In this document: positions 16,819 to 25,247 of the stretch, in pieces
Position numbering within the stretch: the stretch's first letter is position 1
Layout: each line of letters opens with the position of its first letter
Assembly (NCBI GenBank): GCA_904394215.1
Contig: CAJFNF010000046.1
Span: 1 to 37,969 of the forward strand
Source: an uncultured Faecalibacterium sp.
GTDB taxonomy: Bacteria > Bacillota > Clostridia > Oscillospirales > Ruminococcaceae
DNA length: 37,969 nt
Reading direction: 5' to 3'
Made by a program: the position numbers and the translations under genes
Notes under the pieces: generated by a model
What the model was told of the DNA's origin: nothing
Databases searched by the model: none
What the model saw: only the letters and a program-made list of their open reading frames with translations

Positions 16819-18444
16819 ATGCGAAAGAAACTTCTCGCGCTGCTTTTGGCAGCGGCGCTGGCCCTCAGCCTGCTGGCGGGCTGCGGCGGCGGCGAATCCG
16901 TCGCAAGCGCCCTGCTCAAGCTGCTGGACGGCAGATACCCCAACATATCCATTGAGATCGACCCCGACCTGGAAGCCGACCTGCGCCAGGCCATCCGCAA
17001 AGCCGAGGCCGAAAACGCCGGCGACGACGACGCCGTCATCCGTGCGGCCCTGGAAACGGCCCTGGGCTCCACCATCACCTTCCGCTATCTGGGGGACGGC
17101 CAGAAGGGCGAAACCGCCTTTGACCTGATTTTCTATGCGGGCTCCGACCCCGACAAGGCCGCCCAGGCCGCCTACAGCCAGTGGAATATCGTCTTTGACA
17201 ACGTCCCCGCCGACGGCCAGTATGACACATCCCTTGCCATGGTGGAAACCAACAGCGGCGTCTGGATGCTTGTGAAGGCTACGGTGGAGAAGGCCGGGAC
17301 GGTGGATAAGCCGGACAAGGACGATGACGAGCCGGAGCAGCCGGAGCCGGAGGACGAGAAGGTCGAGGGCAACGGCTTCACCTACAACGTGACCAAAAAA
17401 ACCATCACCGTGGAACCGGACGATGGGAAAACAAACGGCCTGCAAGAGCTGTTTTTCAATAGTACCGACCCGGATGTGCAAGCCGCCCGCAACAGTGGTT
17501 TTGAGAAGGTCACCATCGAGCTGGCAGCAAATACAACCTACACCGTCAGCAAGACGTTTACCACTCCCTTTAGGGGCATTCTGAAAGGTGAAGATAAAGA
17601 GACTACCATCATCAAACTCACCGGCAACGGCCTGTTTGCGCAGATTGGTGTGTACGGTAGCGGCCCCGACGAGAACAACGGCGCCGTCAAAGACATCACC
17701 TTTGATGTACAGACAACCATCACCAACACCTACCCCGACAACGAAAATACCAGCAACTACGCCGGCGCTGCGGCGGGCCGCAACTACGGTGAAATCACCA
17801 ACTGCGATGTGACCATAGGCAGCGGCAAAACCATCCATGCCAGCGAAAACACATCCAAAGCCGACGCCGGCGGCCTGGTGGGGTACAACAGCGGCGAAAT
17901 CACCGGCTGCCATGTGACCATATACGGCACCGTCTCCGCCCAAAAGAGAAACAGCAACGGCGCCCGCGCCGGCGGCCTGGCGGGGTCCAACGACGGCACC
18001 ATCACCGACTGCAAGGTAACCATCGAAAACGGCGGCTCCATCCAAACCACCGGCACGAGCGCCAGCGCCAAGGCCGGCGGCATCGCGGGAGATAACATCA
18101 AGGGCAAGATTACAGGAGACAGCCAGGTGACCATAGAGATCGGCGGCTCCATCACCGCCACCGTCACAGGCACCTCCGACAGCGTCTACGCCGGCGGCCT
18201 GGTGGGTCGCGATTTCTTAGGAAACGTAACCGGCACCTACAGCTTCAGCAGCGACGCTCTTGAAACCATCACCGCCCAGGCGGGGCTTAGCGGCGACACC
18301 TACAACGACATCGCCTCTGTGCCCTATAAGGATGAGGAAGGCGTCCTCCATTATACCAAGACGGATGACAACGCCTCCGCCGGCACCAAGTGGGGCGGTG
18401 ACATGTACGGTGAACCGTCGGCACATGACCCCAACAACGAATAA
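16819..18444 (+). CDS. Secreted lipoprotein 2, beta-repeat type
   Basis: A 541-residue predicted lipoprotein. The signal peptide MRKKLLALLLAAALALSLLA is followed by Cys22 in a LLAGC lipobox. Residues of about 25-160 match the N-terminal domain of lipoproteins 1 and 3 (DPDLEADLRQ, GSTITFRYLGDGQKG, AGSDPDKAAQAAYSQWN). An acidic linker (PDKDDDEPEQPEPEDE) precedes a pectate-lyase-like or beta-helix region with degenerate GLUG repeats (AGGLVGYNSGEITGCHVTI). The C-terminus carries a GTKWGGDMYGEPSAH motif, echoed at the end of lipoprotein 3. GGAAGGAGG precedes the ATG. It is transcribed alone from a promoter and leader shared with its paralogues. A surface role such as adhesion or polymer binding is inference. 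Confidence 0.88.
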   Translation: MRKKLLALLLAAALALSLLAGCGGGESVASALLKLLDGRYPNISIEIDPDLEADLRQAIRKAEAENAGDDDAVIRAALETALGSTITFRYLGDGQKGETAFDLIFYAGSDPDKAAQAAYSQWNIVFDNVPADGQYDTSLAMVETNSGVWMLVKATVEKAGTVDKPDKDDDEPEQPEPEDEKVEGNGFTYNVTKKTITVEPDDGKTNGLQELFFNSTDPDVQAARNSGFEKVTIELAANTTYTVSKTFTTPFRGILKGEDKETTIIKLTGNGLFAQIGVYGSGPDENNGAVKDITFDVQTTITNTYPDNENTSNYAGAAAGRNYGEITNCDVTIGSGKTIHASENTSKADAGGLVGYNSGEITGCHVTIYGTVSAQKRNSNGARAGGLAGSNDGTITDCKVTIENGGSIQTTGTSASAKAGGIAGDNIKGKITGDSQVTIEIGGSITATVTGTSDSVYAGGLVGRDFLGNVTGTYSFSSDALETITAQAGLSGDTYNDIASVPYKDEEGVLHYTKTDDNASAGTKWGGDMYGEPSAHDPNNE

Positions 18445-18480
18445 CCCTCCCCCGTAACCCCCGCACCCAGTCATTCTCTT

Positions 18481-18516
18481 CCCCCTGCCTCCCCGCGAGG
18501 CGGGGGGATTTGTTTT
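18481..18516 (+). terminator. Terminator of lipoprotein 2
   Basis: CCCCCTGCCTC and GAGGCGGGGGG, followed by ATTTGTTTTG; identical stem to 8631-8659. Confidence 0.88.
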
Positions 18517-18556
18517 GGGGCCGGTGGGTGCGGCAAAAAAACTTTTCCCCAACCCG

Positions 18557-18585
18557 TTGACAAATCCGCTTTACCATGCTAGAAT
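18557..18585 (+). promoter_or_regulatory. tRNA-Gly promoter
   Basis: Consensus TTGACA and TAGAAT with 17-nt spacing; the tRNA starts 15 nt after the -10 box. Confidence 0.88.
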
Positions 18586-18600
18586 ACTTGAGTAACACGT

Positions 18601-18676
18601 GCAGGGTTAGCTCATCCGGTAGAGCGACTGCTTCCCAAGCAGTAGGCGGCGGGTTCGAGTCCCGTATCCTGCTCCA
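18601..18676 (+). tRNA. tRNA-Gly (anticodon CCC)
   Basis: The acceptor arm GCAGGGT pairs with ATCCTGC and is followed by T and an encoded CCA. The anticodon arm CTGCT-TCCCAAG-CAG gives CCC, reading GGG. The T arm GCGGGTTCGAGTCCCGT is canonical. It has its own promoter and terminator. Confidence 0.96.
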
Positions 18677-18687
18677 GGACCTTTTAC

Positions 18688-18746
18688 CCTATATCCCGTA
18701 TGGGCGCTCGAAAGGGCGTTCATGCGGGGCTTTTTGTTTTTATAGG
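18688..18746 (+). terminator. Terminator of tRNA-Gly
   Basis: CCCGTATG and CATGCGGG, with an inner CGCTC-GAAA-GGGCG, are followed by GCTTTTTGTTTTT. Confidence 0.85.
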
Positions 18747-18784
18747 CCCCCCGGTGGGGTCTTTTTTGTTCTAGCTTCACTTTA

Positions 18785-19110
18785 TTTTTATTTAGATCTA
18801 TACCCTCCGGGTTGCGGTGCCCTGTTTTTGCTGCGCGGGACGGGGCCCGCTTGCAAAAAGCAGACCGCTGCCCCTGCTCCGCCTCGCCTGTTTCTGCCGC
18901 AGGCAGCGGCTCAGCTACGCAGCCAGCTTCGCCTCGCTGTTTCTGCCGCAGGCAGCGCTCGGTTCAGCTGCCCCCCTTCGGGGGGAGCTGGCCTGTGGTT
19001 TCTCCCTCACCCAGAAGGAGCAGCTCCCGGTTTAGAGCCCCGGCAGGGGCGCGGCCGCAGGCCGGGGGGTTCATCTAAGGGCGGCGGGCGGGTTTAGATC
19101 AAAAAATAAA
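18785..19110. repeat. R1 repeat arms enclosing R2 copy 6
   Basis: The left edge is ATTTAGATCTATACCC. The right part is AGAAGGAGCAGCTCCCGG, GAGCCCC and GGGCGGCGGGCGGGTTTAG. An R2 copy (18812-18982) replaces the left arm. No gene is seen. Confidence 0.6.
18812..18982 (-). repeat. R2 structured repeat, copy 6, with duplicated end
   Basis: The outer arms are GCGGT and ACCGC, and the long helix CTGTTTTTGC faces GCAAAAAGCAG. The block TTTCTGCCGCAGGCAGCG-CTC occurs twice (near 18890 and 18945), so the second helix region is duplicated. Confidence 0.65.
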
Positions 19111-19142
19111 ATCATCCAGTACGCCCCCCGCCTAGGGCGGAA

Positions 19143-19306
19143 TTGGCCAGGCTATACGCAGCCGCTCGCGAGCTCAGAAGGAAAATGCCAGCAGCAACGT
19201 ACATCCGCGAAACAGTCCAGGCCCTGCCTGGCAGGCTATACGCAGCCGCTCGCGAGCTCAGAAGGTAGATGCCGCGGCAAAGGTAAATCCGCGAGTGGGT
19301 CCAGGC
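19143..19306 (-). repeat. R6 module, two tandem copies after the DUF6291 gene
   Basis: On the minus strand the unit starts within a few nt of the stop codon as GCCTGGACCCACTCGCGGAT and ends GGCTGCGTATAGCC; a second copy follows directly. Related single copies lie at 27155 and 36006. CTCGCGAGC is a perfect inner palindrome. Confidence 0.7.
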
Positions 19307-20125
19307 TCAGCCTGGACGCTTGTGCCGCCGGGGCCGGGTGAGGGCGTCCGCCAGGAAGTCATTGCCGCTGGGGGCGGCCCGGTCCACCCGCTTGTCCGCG
19401 CCCGATGGCCGCTTGCGGGCCTGCCAGGCCGCCAGGGTGAAAATCCCCTCCCCCTGGCACCGGTCCAGGATCTTCTTCAGATAGGCCGCCGGGGCCTTCA
19501 CCTGATGGGCGGCCGCCTCTTCCATGGCCTGGATGATCAGCCCGTCCTCCATCCCTGCCTCCCGGTAACCCTGGATGGCCTGCCGGATCACCGGCCCTGC
19601 CTGTTCCCCAAGTCCCAGGGCTACCCACTGGGCTTCCGGTGTAGGAGCATTTCCCTGTTCTTTTTCGCTGGATGGCGGCGGCAGCGGCGGCGCGCCGTCA
19701 GGCGCTTTCTCTATGGCAGCTGCTGCTGCCCCAGGAACAGGTACAGGTTCAGGGACAGGTACAGGCTCAGGAACAGGCTCAGGAACAGGTACAGGTACAG
19801 CTTGATTTGCTTGACTTTGCTTGACGGATGAAGCATTTGCTTGATTTGCTTGATTTTCCACTCGCTGCCGGCCGCCCATGCGCCCCGCCCTCTGCCGCTT
19901 GAGCCGGGTCTCGTCCCATTTGTCCAGGTTGCTGTCAAGGCGCATCTTGATGAACTCCCAGGCCATGGCCGCGCCCGGGCTGTCGAAGGCCGGGGCTTCG
20001 CCGGTGGCGGTGTAGTCCAGGATGGCCAAAAACAACCTGCCTGCGTCATCCAGCGGCAGGCACCGCAGGGGCCCCGCCCAATCGGTGTACAGCAGGACGC
20101 TTGTCTTTTTCTCTTGCTTTTTCAC
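19307..20125 (-). CDS. DUF6291 / DnaD-like protein with PVPEP linker
   Basis: A 272-residue protein. Residues of about 8-85 resemble DUF6291 (LLYTDWAGPLRCLPLDDAGR and following), a domain often found with phage or plasmid replication-like proteins. A Gln/Asn/Ser stretch (88-109) and a Pro-Val-Glu linker (110-131) follow. Residues of about 165-235 resemble a DnaD C-terminal helical domain (AYLKKILDRCQGEG). The last residues PSGNDFLADALTRPRRHKR match the tail of the DnaD protein at 14847. The start is the GTG at 20125 with AGGGAAGGAT just upstream; no other start has a ribosome site. The gene stands alone. A role in replication initiation is likely by family, not proven. Confidence 0.82.
   Translation of the reverse strand: MKKQEKKTSVLLYTDWAGPLRCLPLDDAGRLFLAILDYTATGEAPAFDSPGAAMAWEFIKMRLDSNLDKWDETRLKRQRAGRMGGRQRVENQANQANASSVKQSQANQAVPVPVPEPVPEPVPVPEPVPVPGAAAAAIEKAPDGAPPLPPPSSEKEQGNAPTPEAQWVALGLGEQAGPVIRQAIQGYREAGMEDGLIIQAMEEAAAHQVKAPAAYLKKILDRCQGEGIFTLAAWQARKRPSGADKRVDRAAPSGNDFLADALTRPRRHKRPG
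19736..19800. repeat. Hexamer-type microsatellite in the linker
   Basis: Degenerate 6-bp and 12-bp repeats of the GGTACA / GGAACA / GGCTCA type encode the Pro-Val-Pro-Glu linker. Gain or loss of units would keep the frame. Confidence 0.75.
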
Positions 20126-20278
20126 GGTATCCTTCCCTTCTGCCCCGCCGGGTGGGGGCGGGGGCGATGGCTGTTTTGTGGTTGGCTCTAGTGTACCGCC
20201 CCCCGGGCGCCGGCGGCAGGGCGTACTTTGGGGCGCTGTTTGGGACTGGAAAAAACTCTTTTTCTTTGGCCCCAACCG

Positions 20279-20287
20279 TGGTATACT
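20279..20287 (+). promoter_or_regulatory. Extended -10 promoter of the hydratase gene
   Basis: TGGTATACT gives an extended -10 about 80 nt before the ATG; no good -35 box is seen. Confidence 0.5.
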
Positions 20288-20366
20288 ATATAAATAAAGC
20301 GGCCGCCCCCCTATGGCACCGGGACGGCTTTGGGAAACAAAGAACTGTGAGAGAGAGGCGAGTGAC

Positions 20367-22634
20367 ATGATCGAGTGCACCAGCACCGGCGCATATCTGG
20401 CCCGGGGCCAGTGGGTGATGGCCGATGCCGACGCCCCGGCCGCCCTGGCGGCCCTGGGCTTTGACGGGGCGGCTGCGGCCCGGGCCAAAGAGGGCACCAT
20501 TGCCTGGGGGATCCTCCAGGCCCACAACACCAGCGGCGACCCCCAGAACCTGAAAATCAAGTTTGACGCCATGGCCAGCCACGACATCACCTTTGTGGGC
20601 ATCATCCAGACCGCCCGGGCTTCGGGGCTGGAAAAGTTCCCCCTGCCCTACGTGCTGACCAACTGCCACAACAGCCTGTGCGCCGTGGGCGGCACCATCA
20701 ACGAGGACGACCACCGGTTCGGCCTGTCCGCCGCCAAGAAATACGGCGGCATCTTTGTCCCGCCCCACCTGGCGGTGATCCACCAGTACATGCGGGAAAA
20801 ATTCGCCGGCTGCGGCAGGATGATCCTGGGCTCCGACTCCCATACCCGGTACGGCGCCCTGGGCACCATGGCCATCGGCGAGGGCGGCGGCGAGCTGGCC
20901 AAGCAGCTGCTGGGCCGCACCTATGACGTGGCCTGCCCCGGCGTGGTGGCGATTTATCTGACCGGCGAGCTGCCCGCCGGCTGCGGCCCCCACGACGTGG
21001 CCATCGCCCTGGTGGGGGCATTGTTCAAGAGCGGTTATGTGAAGAACAAGGTGATGGAGTTCATCGGCCCCGGCGTGGCCAGCCTGCGGCAGGACACCCG
21101 CAACGCCATCGACGCCATGACCACCGAGACCACCTGCCTGTCCTCCATCTGGGCCACCGACGAGACGACGCAGAAATATCTGGCCGCCCACGGCCGGGCC
21201 GCCGACTACAAGCCCCTGGCCCCGGCAGACCTGGCCTATTACGACGGCGTGGTCAAGGTGGACCTGTCGGCCATCCGGCCCATGATCGCCCTGCCCATGC
21301 ACCCCTCCAACGCCTTCACCATCGAGGAGCTGAACGCCAACCTGGAGGACATCCTCCACGCCTGCCAGGAGAACGTCCAGAAGCTGGTGGGCCGCAGCGA
21401 CGTCAAGCTGGACCTGTGCTCCAAGATCGAGAACGGCAAACTGCGGGTGGACCAGGGGGTGATCGCCGGCTGCGCCGGCGGCCTCTACGACAGCATCTAT
21501 GAGGCTGCCGCCATCCTGAAGGGACACACCGGCGGCTGCGACGAGTACGCCCTCAGCGTCTACCCCGCCAGCCAGCCGGTCATGATGGCCCTGGACAAGG
21601 CCGGGGCCCTGTCCAGCCTGATGGCTTCCGGCGCCACCATCCGCACCGCCTTCTGCGGGCCCTGCTTCGGCGCCGGGGACGTGCCCTTCAACGGGGCTTT
21701 GTCCATCCGCCACACCACCCGGAACTTCCCCAGCCGGGAGGGCTCCAAGCCGGGTGCCGGCCAGCTGGCGGGCGTCGCCCTGATGGATGCCCGCAGCATT
21801 GCGGCCACCACCCTCAACGGCGGCATCCTGACCCCCGCCACCGACATCGACTACGACCCCACCGTCCCCGACTACGCCTTCGACGACAGCAGCTACAAGG
21901 CCCGGGTCTACCAGGGCTTCGGCAAGGGGGACTATGACGCCCTGCTGAAGCTGGGCCCCAACATCAAGGACTGGCCCGAGATCGCCCCCCTGGGGGACAA
22001 CCTGCTGCTGAAGGTGGCCTCCTACATCACCGACCCCGTCACCACCACCGACGAGCTGATCCCCTCGGGCGAGACCAGTTCCTACCGGTCCAACCCCCTG
22101 GGGCTGGCCGAGTTCACCCTCAGCCGCAAGGACCCCGCCTACGTGGGCCGTGCCAAGGAGGTCCAGGCCCAGGAGGCCGCCCGCCGTGCCGGCGACGGCG
22201 ACCCCGCCCTGCTGGCCCAGATCCAGGCGGTGCCGGGCTGTGAGGGCCTCACCTGGGACGATGTGCAGATTGCATCCACCATCTTCGCGGTGAAGCCCGG
22301 CGACGGCTCCGCCCGGGAACAGGCCGCCAGCTGCCAGCGTGTGCTGGGGGCCGGGGCCAACATCGCGGTGGAGTACGCCACCAAGCGGTACCGCTCCAAC
22401 CTGATCAACTGGGGCATGCTGCCCTTCCAGATCGCCGGGCCCACCCCCTTCGGCCTGGGGGACTACATCCTGATCCCCGGCGCCCGGAAGGCGCTGGCCG
22501 GTGACCTGTCCGCCATCCCCGCCTACGTGCTGGGGGGCAAGCCTGTGGCCTTCAACCTGTCCATCGCGCCCCTCACCGACGACGAGCGGCAGATCCTGGC
22601 CGACGGCTGCCTGATCAACTTCTACAAACACTGA
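20367..22634 (+). CDS. Aconitase-family hydratase (YbhJ-like)
   Basis: A 755-residue [4Fe-4S] hydro-lyase of the aconitase superfamily. The cluster ligands are probably C369 (GCAGG) and the two cysteines of CGPC (430-433). The motifs [22 protein letters not shown] (residues 153-174) and [10 protein letters not shown] (451-460, the equivalent of the catalytic NRNF-GR block) are clear. Length and sequence style resemble the single-chain YbhJ type rather than citrate-cycle AcnA or AcnB; the substrate is unknown. ATG at 20367 is preferred over an upstream ATG at 20313, because a purine-rich GAGAGAGAGGCGAG precedes it. A GC hairpin separates it from the PHP gene, and the three genes 20367-23882 may form an operon. 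Confidence 0.9.
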   Translation: MIECTSTGAYLARGQWVMADADAPAALAALGFDGAAAARAKEGTIAWGILQAHNTSGDPQNLKIKFDAMASHDITFVGIIQTARASGLEKFPLPYVLTNCHNSLCAVGGTINEDDHRFGLSAAKKYGGIFVPPHLAVIHQYMREKFAGCGRMILGSDSHTRYGALGTMAIGEGGGELAKQLLGRTYDVACPGVVAIYLTGELPAGCGPHDVAIALVGALFKSGYVKNKVMEFIGPGVASLRQDTRNAIDAMTTETTCLSSIWATDETTQKYLAAHGRAADYKPLAPADLAYYDGVVKVDLSAIRPMIALPMHPSNAFTIEELNANLEDILHACQENVQKLVGRSDVKLDLCSKIENGKLRVDQGVIAGCAGGLYDSIYEAAAILKGHTGGCDEYALSVYPASQPVMMALDKAGALSSLMASGATIRTAFCGPCFGAGDVPFNGALSIRHTTRNFPSREGSKPGAGQLAGVALMDARSIAATTLNGGILTPATDIDYDPTVPDYAFDDSSYKARVYQGFGKGDYDALLKLGPNIKDWPEIAPLGDNLLLKVASYITDPVTTTDELIPSGETSSYRSNPLGLAEFTLSRKDPAYVGRAKEVQAQEAARRAGDGDPALLAQIQAVPGCEGLTWDDVQIASTIFAVKPGDGSAREQAASCQRVLGAGANIAVEYATKRYRSNLINWGMLPFQIAGPTPFGLGDYILIPGARKALAGDLSAIPAYVLGGKPVAFNLSIAPLTDDERQILADGCLINFYKH

Positions 22635-22639
22635 TATCC

Positions 22640-22682
22640 CCTGCCGCAGACCCTGCCCTCCGGGGCGGGAGCTGCGGCAGTT
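22640..22682 (+). terminator. Intergenic hairpin, possible attenuator
   Basis: CTGCCGCAG, CCCTGCC, GGGGCGGG and CTGCGGCAG form a long stem, but only TTGATT follows, so termination would be partial. Confidence 0.45.
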
Positions 22683-22711
22683 GATTGTCCCGGAAAGGAG
22701 GCACTTTCGCC

Positions 22712-23563
22712 ATGCCTGGCGATCTGCACAATCATTCCACCTGTTCCGATGGGTCGGTGCCCATCTACCGTCTGGCCCCCATGGCGGCCCGGGCGGGGCT
22801 GGACACCATGGCCCTGTCCGACCACGACACCTTTCTCAGTGCGGCCTACTGCTACGCCCACCCGGTCCAGGAGGGGGTCCATCTGATCCCCGCCGTGGAG
22901 CTCACCGGCTACGATTACGAGCGGCAGCACCGGGTCCACCTGCTGTGCTACTGGCCCCAGGACTGCCCCCAGCTGCGGGCCCACTGCGACACCATGCGCC
23001 GCCGGCGCAACGAGTGCTGCCTCCAGAGCGCCCGGGAGATCGAGGCCATGTATCCCCAGTTCCGCACCGAGCAGGCCCTGGAATACGCCAAAGACAGCGG
23101 CGTGCTGTTCAAGAGCGGCATCATGCAGGCTTTGCAGGAGCTGGGCCTGTGCCAGGGGATCTACGGGGAGCTGTACCACTATCTGTTCGGGTGGAACCCC
23201 CGTGGGGTGGTGCTCCACTCCCCCGAATACCTGCCGGTGGAGGAAGTCATCGAGACGGCCCGGGCGACCAGGGGCGTGCTGATTTTCGCCCATCCCACGG
23301 TGTACAAGAGCATGCCGCTGGTGCGGCAGCTGGTGGCCGAGGGCAAGCTGGACGGCATCGAGATCGACCATCCCCGGAACAGCGAGGAGGACAAGGCCGA
23401 GTGCCGGGCCCTGTGCCAGCAGTACGGGCTGATCGTGACGGGGGGCACCGATTTCCACGGGTCCAACGTGGCTCATCCCCATCCGGTGGGGACCTGCGTC
23501 ACGGCGGACGACCAGATTGCCCGGATCAACGACCTGGCGCGCCGGCGCCAAAACAATGGTTGA
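22712..23563 (+). CDS. PHP-domain metal-dependent phosphoesterase
   Basis: A 283-residue soluble protein of the polymerase and histidinol phosphatase superfamily. The metal-binding N-terminus DLHNHSTCSDGS and the later LSDHDTF, HPTV and GGTDFHGSN segments give the histidine and aspartate ligands of the TIM-barrel-like site. Relatives (TrpH/YciV-like) hydrolyse 3',5'-nucleoside bisphosphates or short RNA ends; the substrate here is not determined. AAAGGAGG before the ATG at 22712 sets the start. It follows the hydratase by 77 nt and precedes the TSCPD gene by 55 nt. Confidence 0.9.
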   Translation: MPGDLHNHSTCSDGSVPIYRLAPMAARAGLDTMALSDHDTFLSAAYCYAHPVQEGVHLIPAVELTGYDYERQHRVHLLCYWPQDCPQLRAHCDTMRRRRNECCLQSAREIEAMYPQFRTEQALEYAKDSGVLFKSGIMQALQELGLCQGIYGELYHYLFGWNPRGVVLHSPEYLPVEEVIETARATRGVLIFAHPTVYKSMPLVRQLVAEGKLDGIEIDHPRNSEEDKAECRALCQQYGLIVTGGTDFHGSNVAHPHPVGTCVTADDQIARINDLARRRQNNG

Positions 23564-23618
23564 GGGCGGCGCTTGCCGCCATCACATAGAGAAAGAACGA
23601 AAAGGAATGTGAACGACT

Positions 23619-23882
23619 ATGACTTATACGTTTCCGAACCAGGGGACCTGTTCCCGCATGACCATGATTGACCTGGCACCCGACCACACCATCCAGTCCA
23701 TCCAGGTGATGGGGGGCTGCAACGGCAACCTGAAGGGCATCTGCCAGCTGCTCCAGGGCATGAAGGCCGAGGACGCCATTGCCCGGATGGAGGGCACCAC
23801 CTGCGGCACCAAGACCACCAGCTGCCCCGACCAGATCGCCAAGAACCTCCGCAAGGCTCTGGCTGCGATGGAAAATCAGTGA
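23619..23882 (+). CDS. TSCPD-domain small protein
   Basis: An 87-residue protein that is essentially one TSCPD domain (the TIGR03905-like group). The motifs VMGGCNGNLKGICQLLQG and the name-giving TSCPDQIA near residue 67 are visible, with four or five cysteines that could bind metal. The same domain occurs at the C-terminus of some ribonucleotide reductases; the function of the stand-alone form is unknown. AAAAGGAATG precedes the ATG, and a strong terminator follows. Confidence 0.88.
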   Translation: MTYTFPNQGTCSRMTMIDLAPDHTIQSIQVMGGCNGNLKGICQLLQGMKAEDAIARMEGTTCGTKTTSCPDQIAKNLRKALAAMENQ

Positions 23883-23903
23883 TTTTCCATTTTGCATGAG
23901 ATG

Positions 23904-23935
23904 AAAGCAGTTCCCGCAAGGGGACTGCTTTTTTT
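23904..23935 (+). terminator. Terminator after the TSCPD gene
   Basis: AAAGCAGTTCCC-GCAA-GGGGACTGCTTTTTTT: a perfect stem and T-run. Confidence 0.93.
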
Positions 23936-23959
23936 GATTGCAAACGTTGGGGTGGGGCG

Positions 23960-24045
23960 CCGTGGCCTGCATCCAGGAGGAGCAGCTCCCGGCTCAGAGC
24001 CCCAGCAGGGGCGGGCCCGCAGGGCCGGGGGGTTCATCTAAGGGT
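23960..24045. repeat. R1 repeat, right arm
   Basis: AGGAGGAGCAGCTCCCGG, CAGAGCCCC and GGCGGGCCCGCAGGGCCGGG are followed by GTTCATCTAAGGGTGGTGGG, where R2 copy 7 is joined. Confidence 0.6.
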
Positions 24046-24165
24046 GGTGGGCTGCGCAGCCGAGCGCGTCCTGCGGACGATGCAGCGAGGCGTGCTTGGC
24101 GCCGCGCTCCAATTTTCACAAGGGCGCTGTGCGTCCCGCAGGGAAAATTGGCTAAGCGCAAGAGG
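24046..24165 (+). repeat. R2 structured repeat, copy 7
   Basis: GCGCT (24104-24108) pairs with AGCGC (24155-24159), and CCAATTTTC (24109-24117) with GAAAATTGG (24143-24151). The small inner hairpin reads GTCC-TGC-GGAC in place of GTCC-ACT-GGAC. Confidence 0.75.
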
Positions 24166-24201
24166 TTTTAAAAGGGCGGCGGGTGGGTTTAGATAAATTA
24201 T

Positions 24202-24600
24202 AAAGTCATAGGCTTTAGCCTGCAGCGCTGTCCGGGCCGCTGGGCCCGTTTGGTCGCTGCGCTAGGCCCAGAGGGGGAGGGAGGGTGTTGCGACTCCCCC
24301 TCCCTACCCCCTCTGGACTCCCTACCCTCCCGCAACGCCCAGAGGCTAGCCTCTGGACTCAAAAGAGGAAGTCGCAGCGGACAAAGGCCTAAAAAATGCA
24401 GATACACCTGGCCCGTGCAAACTGTCAGCACTCTAAAACGGCGGCGGCATTTTTCTTAACGGCCTTTGAAACGCTGCTCTGATCCAAGACCTGTGGTCGC
24501 TGTACGCTCCCACGAGACGTCCTGGGGGCTCCGCGAACTTCTGTATAACTGCTGCGCCTCACGGCGGATGGCGTGGCGGAGACTTTGCCGCTCGGCCGGT
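24202..24600 (+). repeat. R5 hairpin-rich repeat, copy c, with insertion
   Basis: The long CCAGAGGGGG stem is kept and the second stem reads CCAGAGG-CTAG-CCTCTGG. About 65 bp of extra sequence (24360-24425) sits before CTCTAAAACGGCGGCGG. In place of GCGCC with GGCGC, the small stem uses GTGG with CCAC (24490-24515). Confidence 0.7.
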
Positions 24601-24960
24601 GGGATTTAGATTCCCGCCCTCCCGCCCGCAGAGGTAACCCCCAGCCTGCGGCTGCGCCCCTTGACAGGGGCTCTAAACCAAAAGCTGCTCCTTCTGGGTG
24701 CAGGCTGCTTGCAGCCGCAAAGCGCCCACCTCATCACAGCGGCACAGCCTCCGGATGAAGGAGCAGCTGCACGTTCAGAGCCCCGCCGGGGCGGGCCCGC
24801 AGGGCCGGGGCCACATCTATGGGCGGCGGGCTGCGCAGCCGAAGCGCTGCCTGCGGCAGATGCAGCGAGGCGGAGCAGGGGCAGCGGTCTGCTTTTTGCA
24901 AGGGCGCTCCTGCGGCCCGCTGCAAAAACAGGGCACCGCAACCCGGTGGGTTTAGATAAC
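24601..24960. repeat. R1 repeat enclosing R2 copy 8
   Basis: The left arm (CCCCTTGACAGGGGCTCT, AGCTGCTCCTTCTGGGTG) and right arm (GAAGGAGCAGCT, CAGAGCCCCGCCGGGGC) are both present. R2 copy 8 lies between the right arm and the terminal GGTGGGTTTAGAT. With 23936-24600 this makes about 1.3 kb without any gene. Confidence 0.6.
24830..24943 (+). repeat. R2 structured repeat, copy 8
   Basis: The outer arms are GCGGT and ACCGC. The long helix CTGCTTTTTGC pairs with GCAAAAACAG with one unpaired base. The second region carries CTGCC-TGC-GGCAG. Confidence 0.65.
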
Positions 24961-24981
24961 AAATCAAAAAATACAAGCTTT

Positions 24982-25030
24982 CCGGCAAAAGAAAAACGAC
25001 CCCACCCTGCCGGGTGAGGGGGCAGTCTTC
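24982..25030 (-). terminator. Terminator-like hairpin on the minus strand
   Basis: Minus-strand CCCCTCACCC-GGCA-GGGTGGGG is followed by TCGTTTTTCTTTT. It may back up the prfB terminator. Confidence 0.5.
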
Positions 25031-25082
25031 TGGTACCGAGCCCCGCGGGGGGCGCGGCTGCAAGCCGCAGGGGGGCAAAACA

Positions 25083-25122
25083 ACAAAAAATCCCCCTGCC
25101 TCAAAGGAGAGGCAGAGGGAAA
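25083..25122 (-). terminator. Terminator of prfB
   Basis: Minus-strand CCCTCTGCCTCTCC, short loop, GAGGCAGGGGG and ATTTTTTGTTGTTTT. Confidence 0.85.
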
Positions 25123-25145
25123 CGATACTTGGCAGAACGGGCGTA

Positions 25146-25246
25146 CATGGGTACTCGGGCGCAGCCCAAACGCCGACTAAGATGCAGAACCTGGCCGCCC
25201 GCCAGGTGTAGCGTGAGTGCGGCCAGAGTTGCCCGGTACCCAGTGA
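25146..25246 (-). repeat. R3/R4 3'-UTR element, copy e
   Basis: It starts 1-2 nt after the prfB stop codon. On the minus strand CACTGGGTACCGGGC pairs with GCCCGAGTACCC. CTTAGTCGGCG is shared with copy a. Confidence 0.72.
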
Positions 25247-25247
25247 A

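Noticed and set aside
20286..22631. 781-codon minus-strand frame opposite the hydratase
   Set aside because: Val-, Gly- and His-rich shadow frame without a start site; the plus-strand protein is clearly an aconitase-family enzyme.
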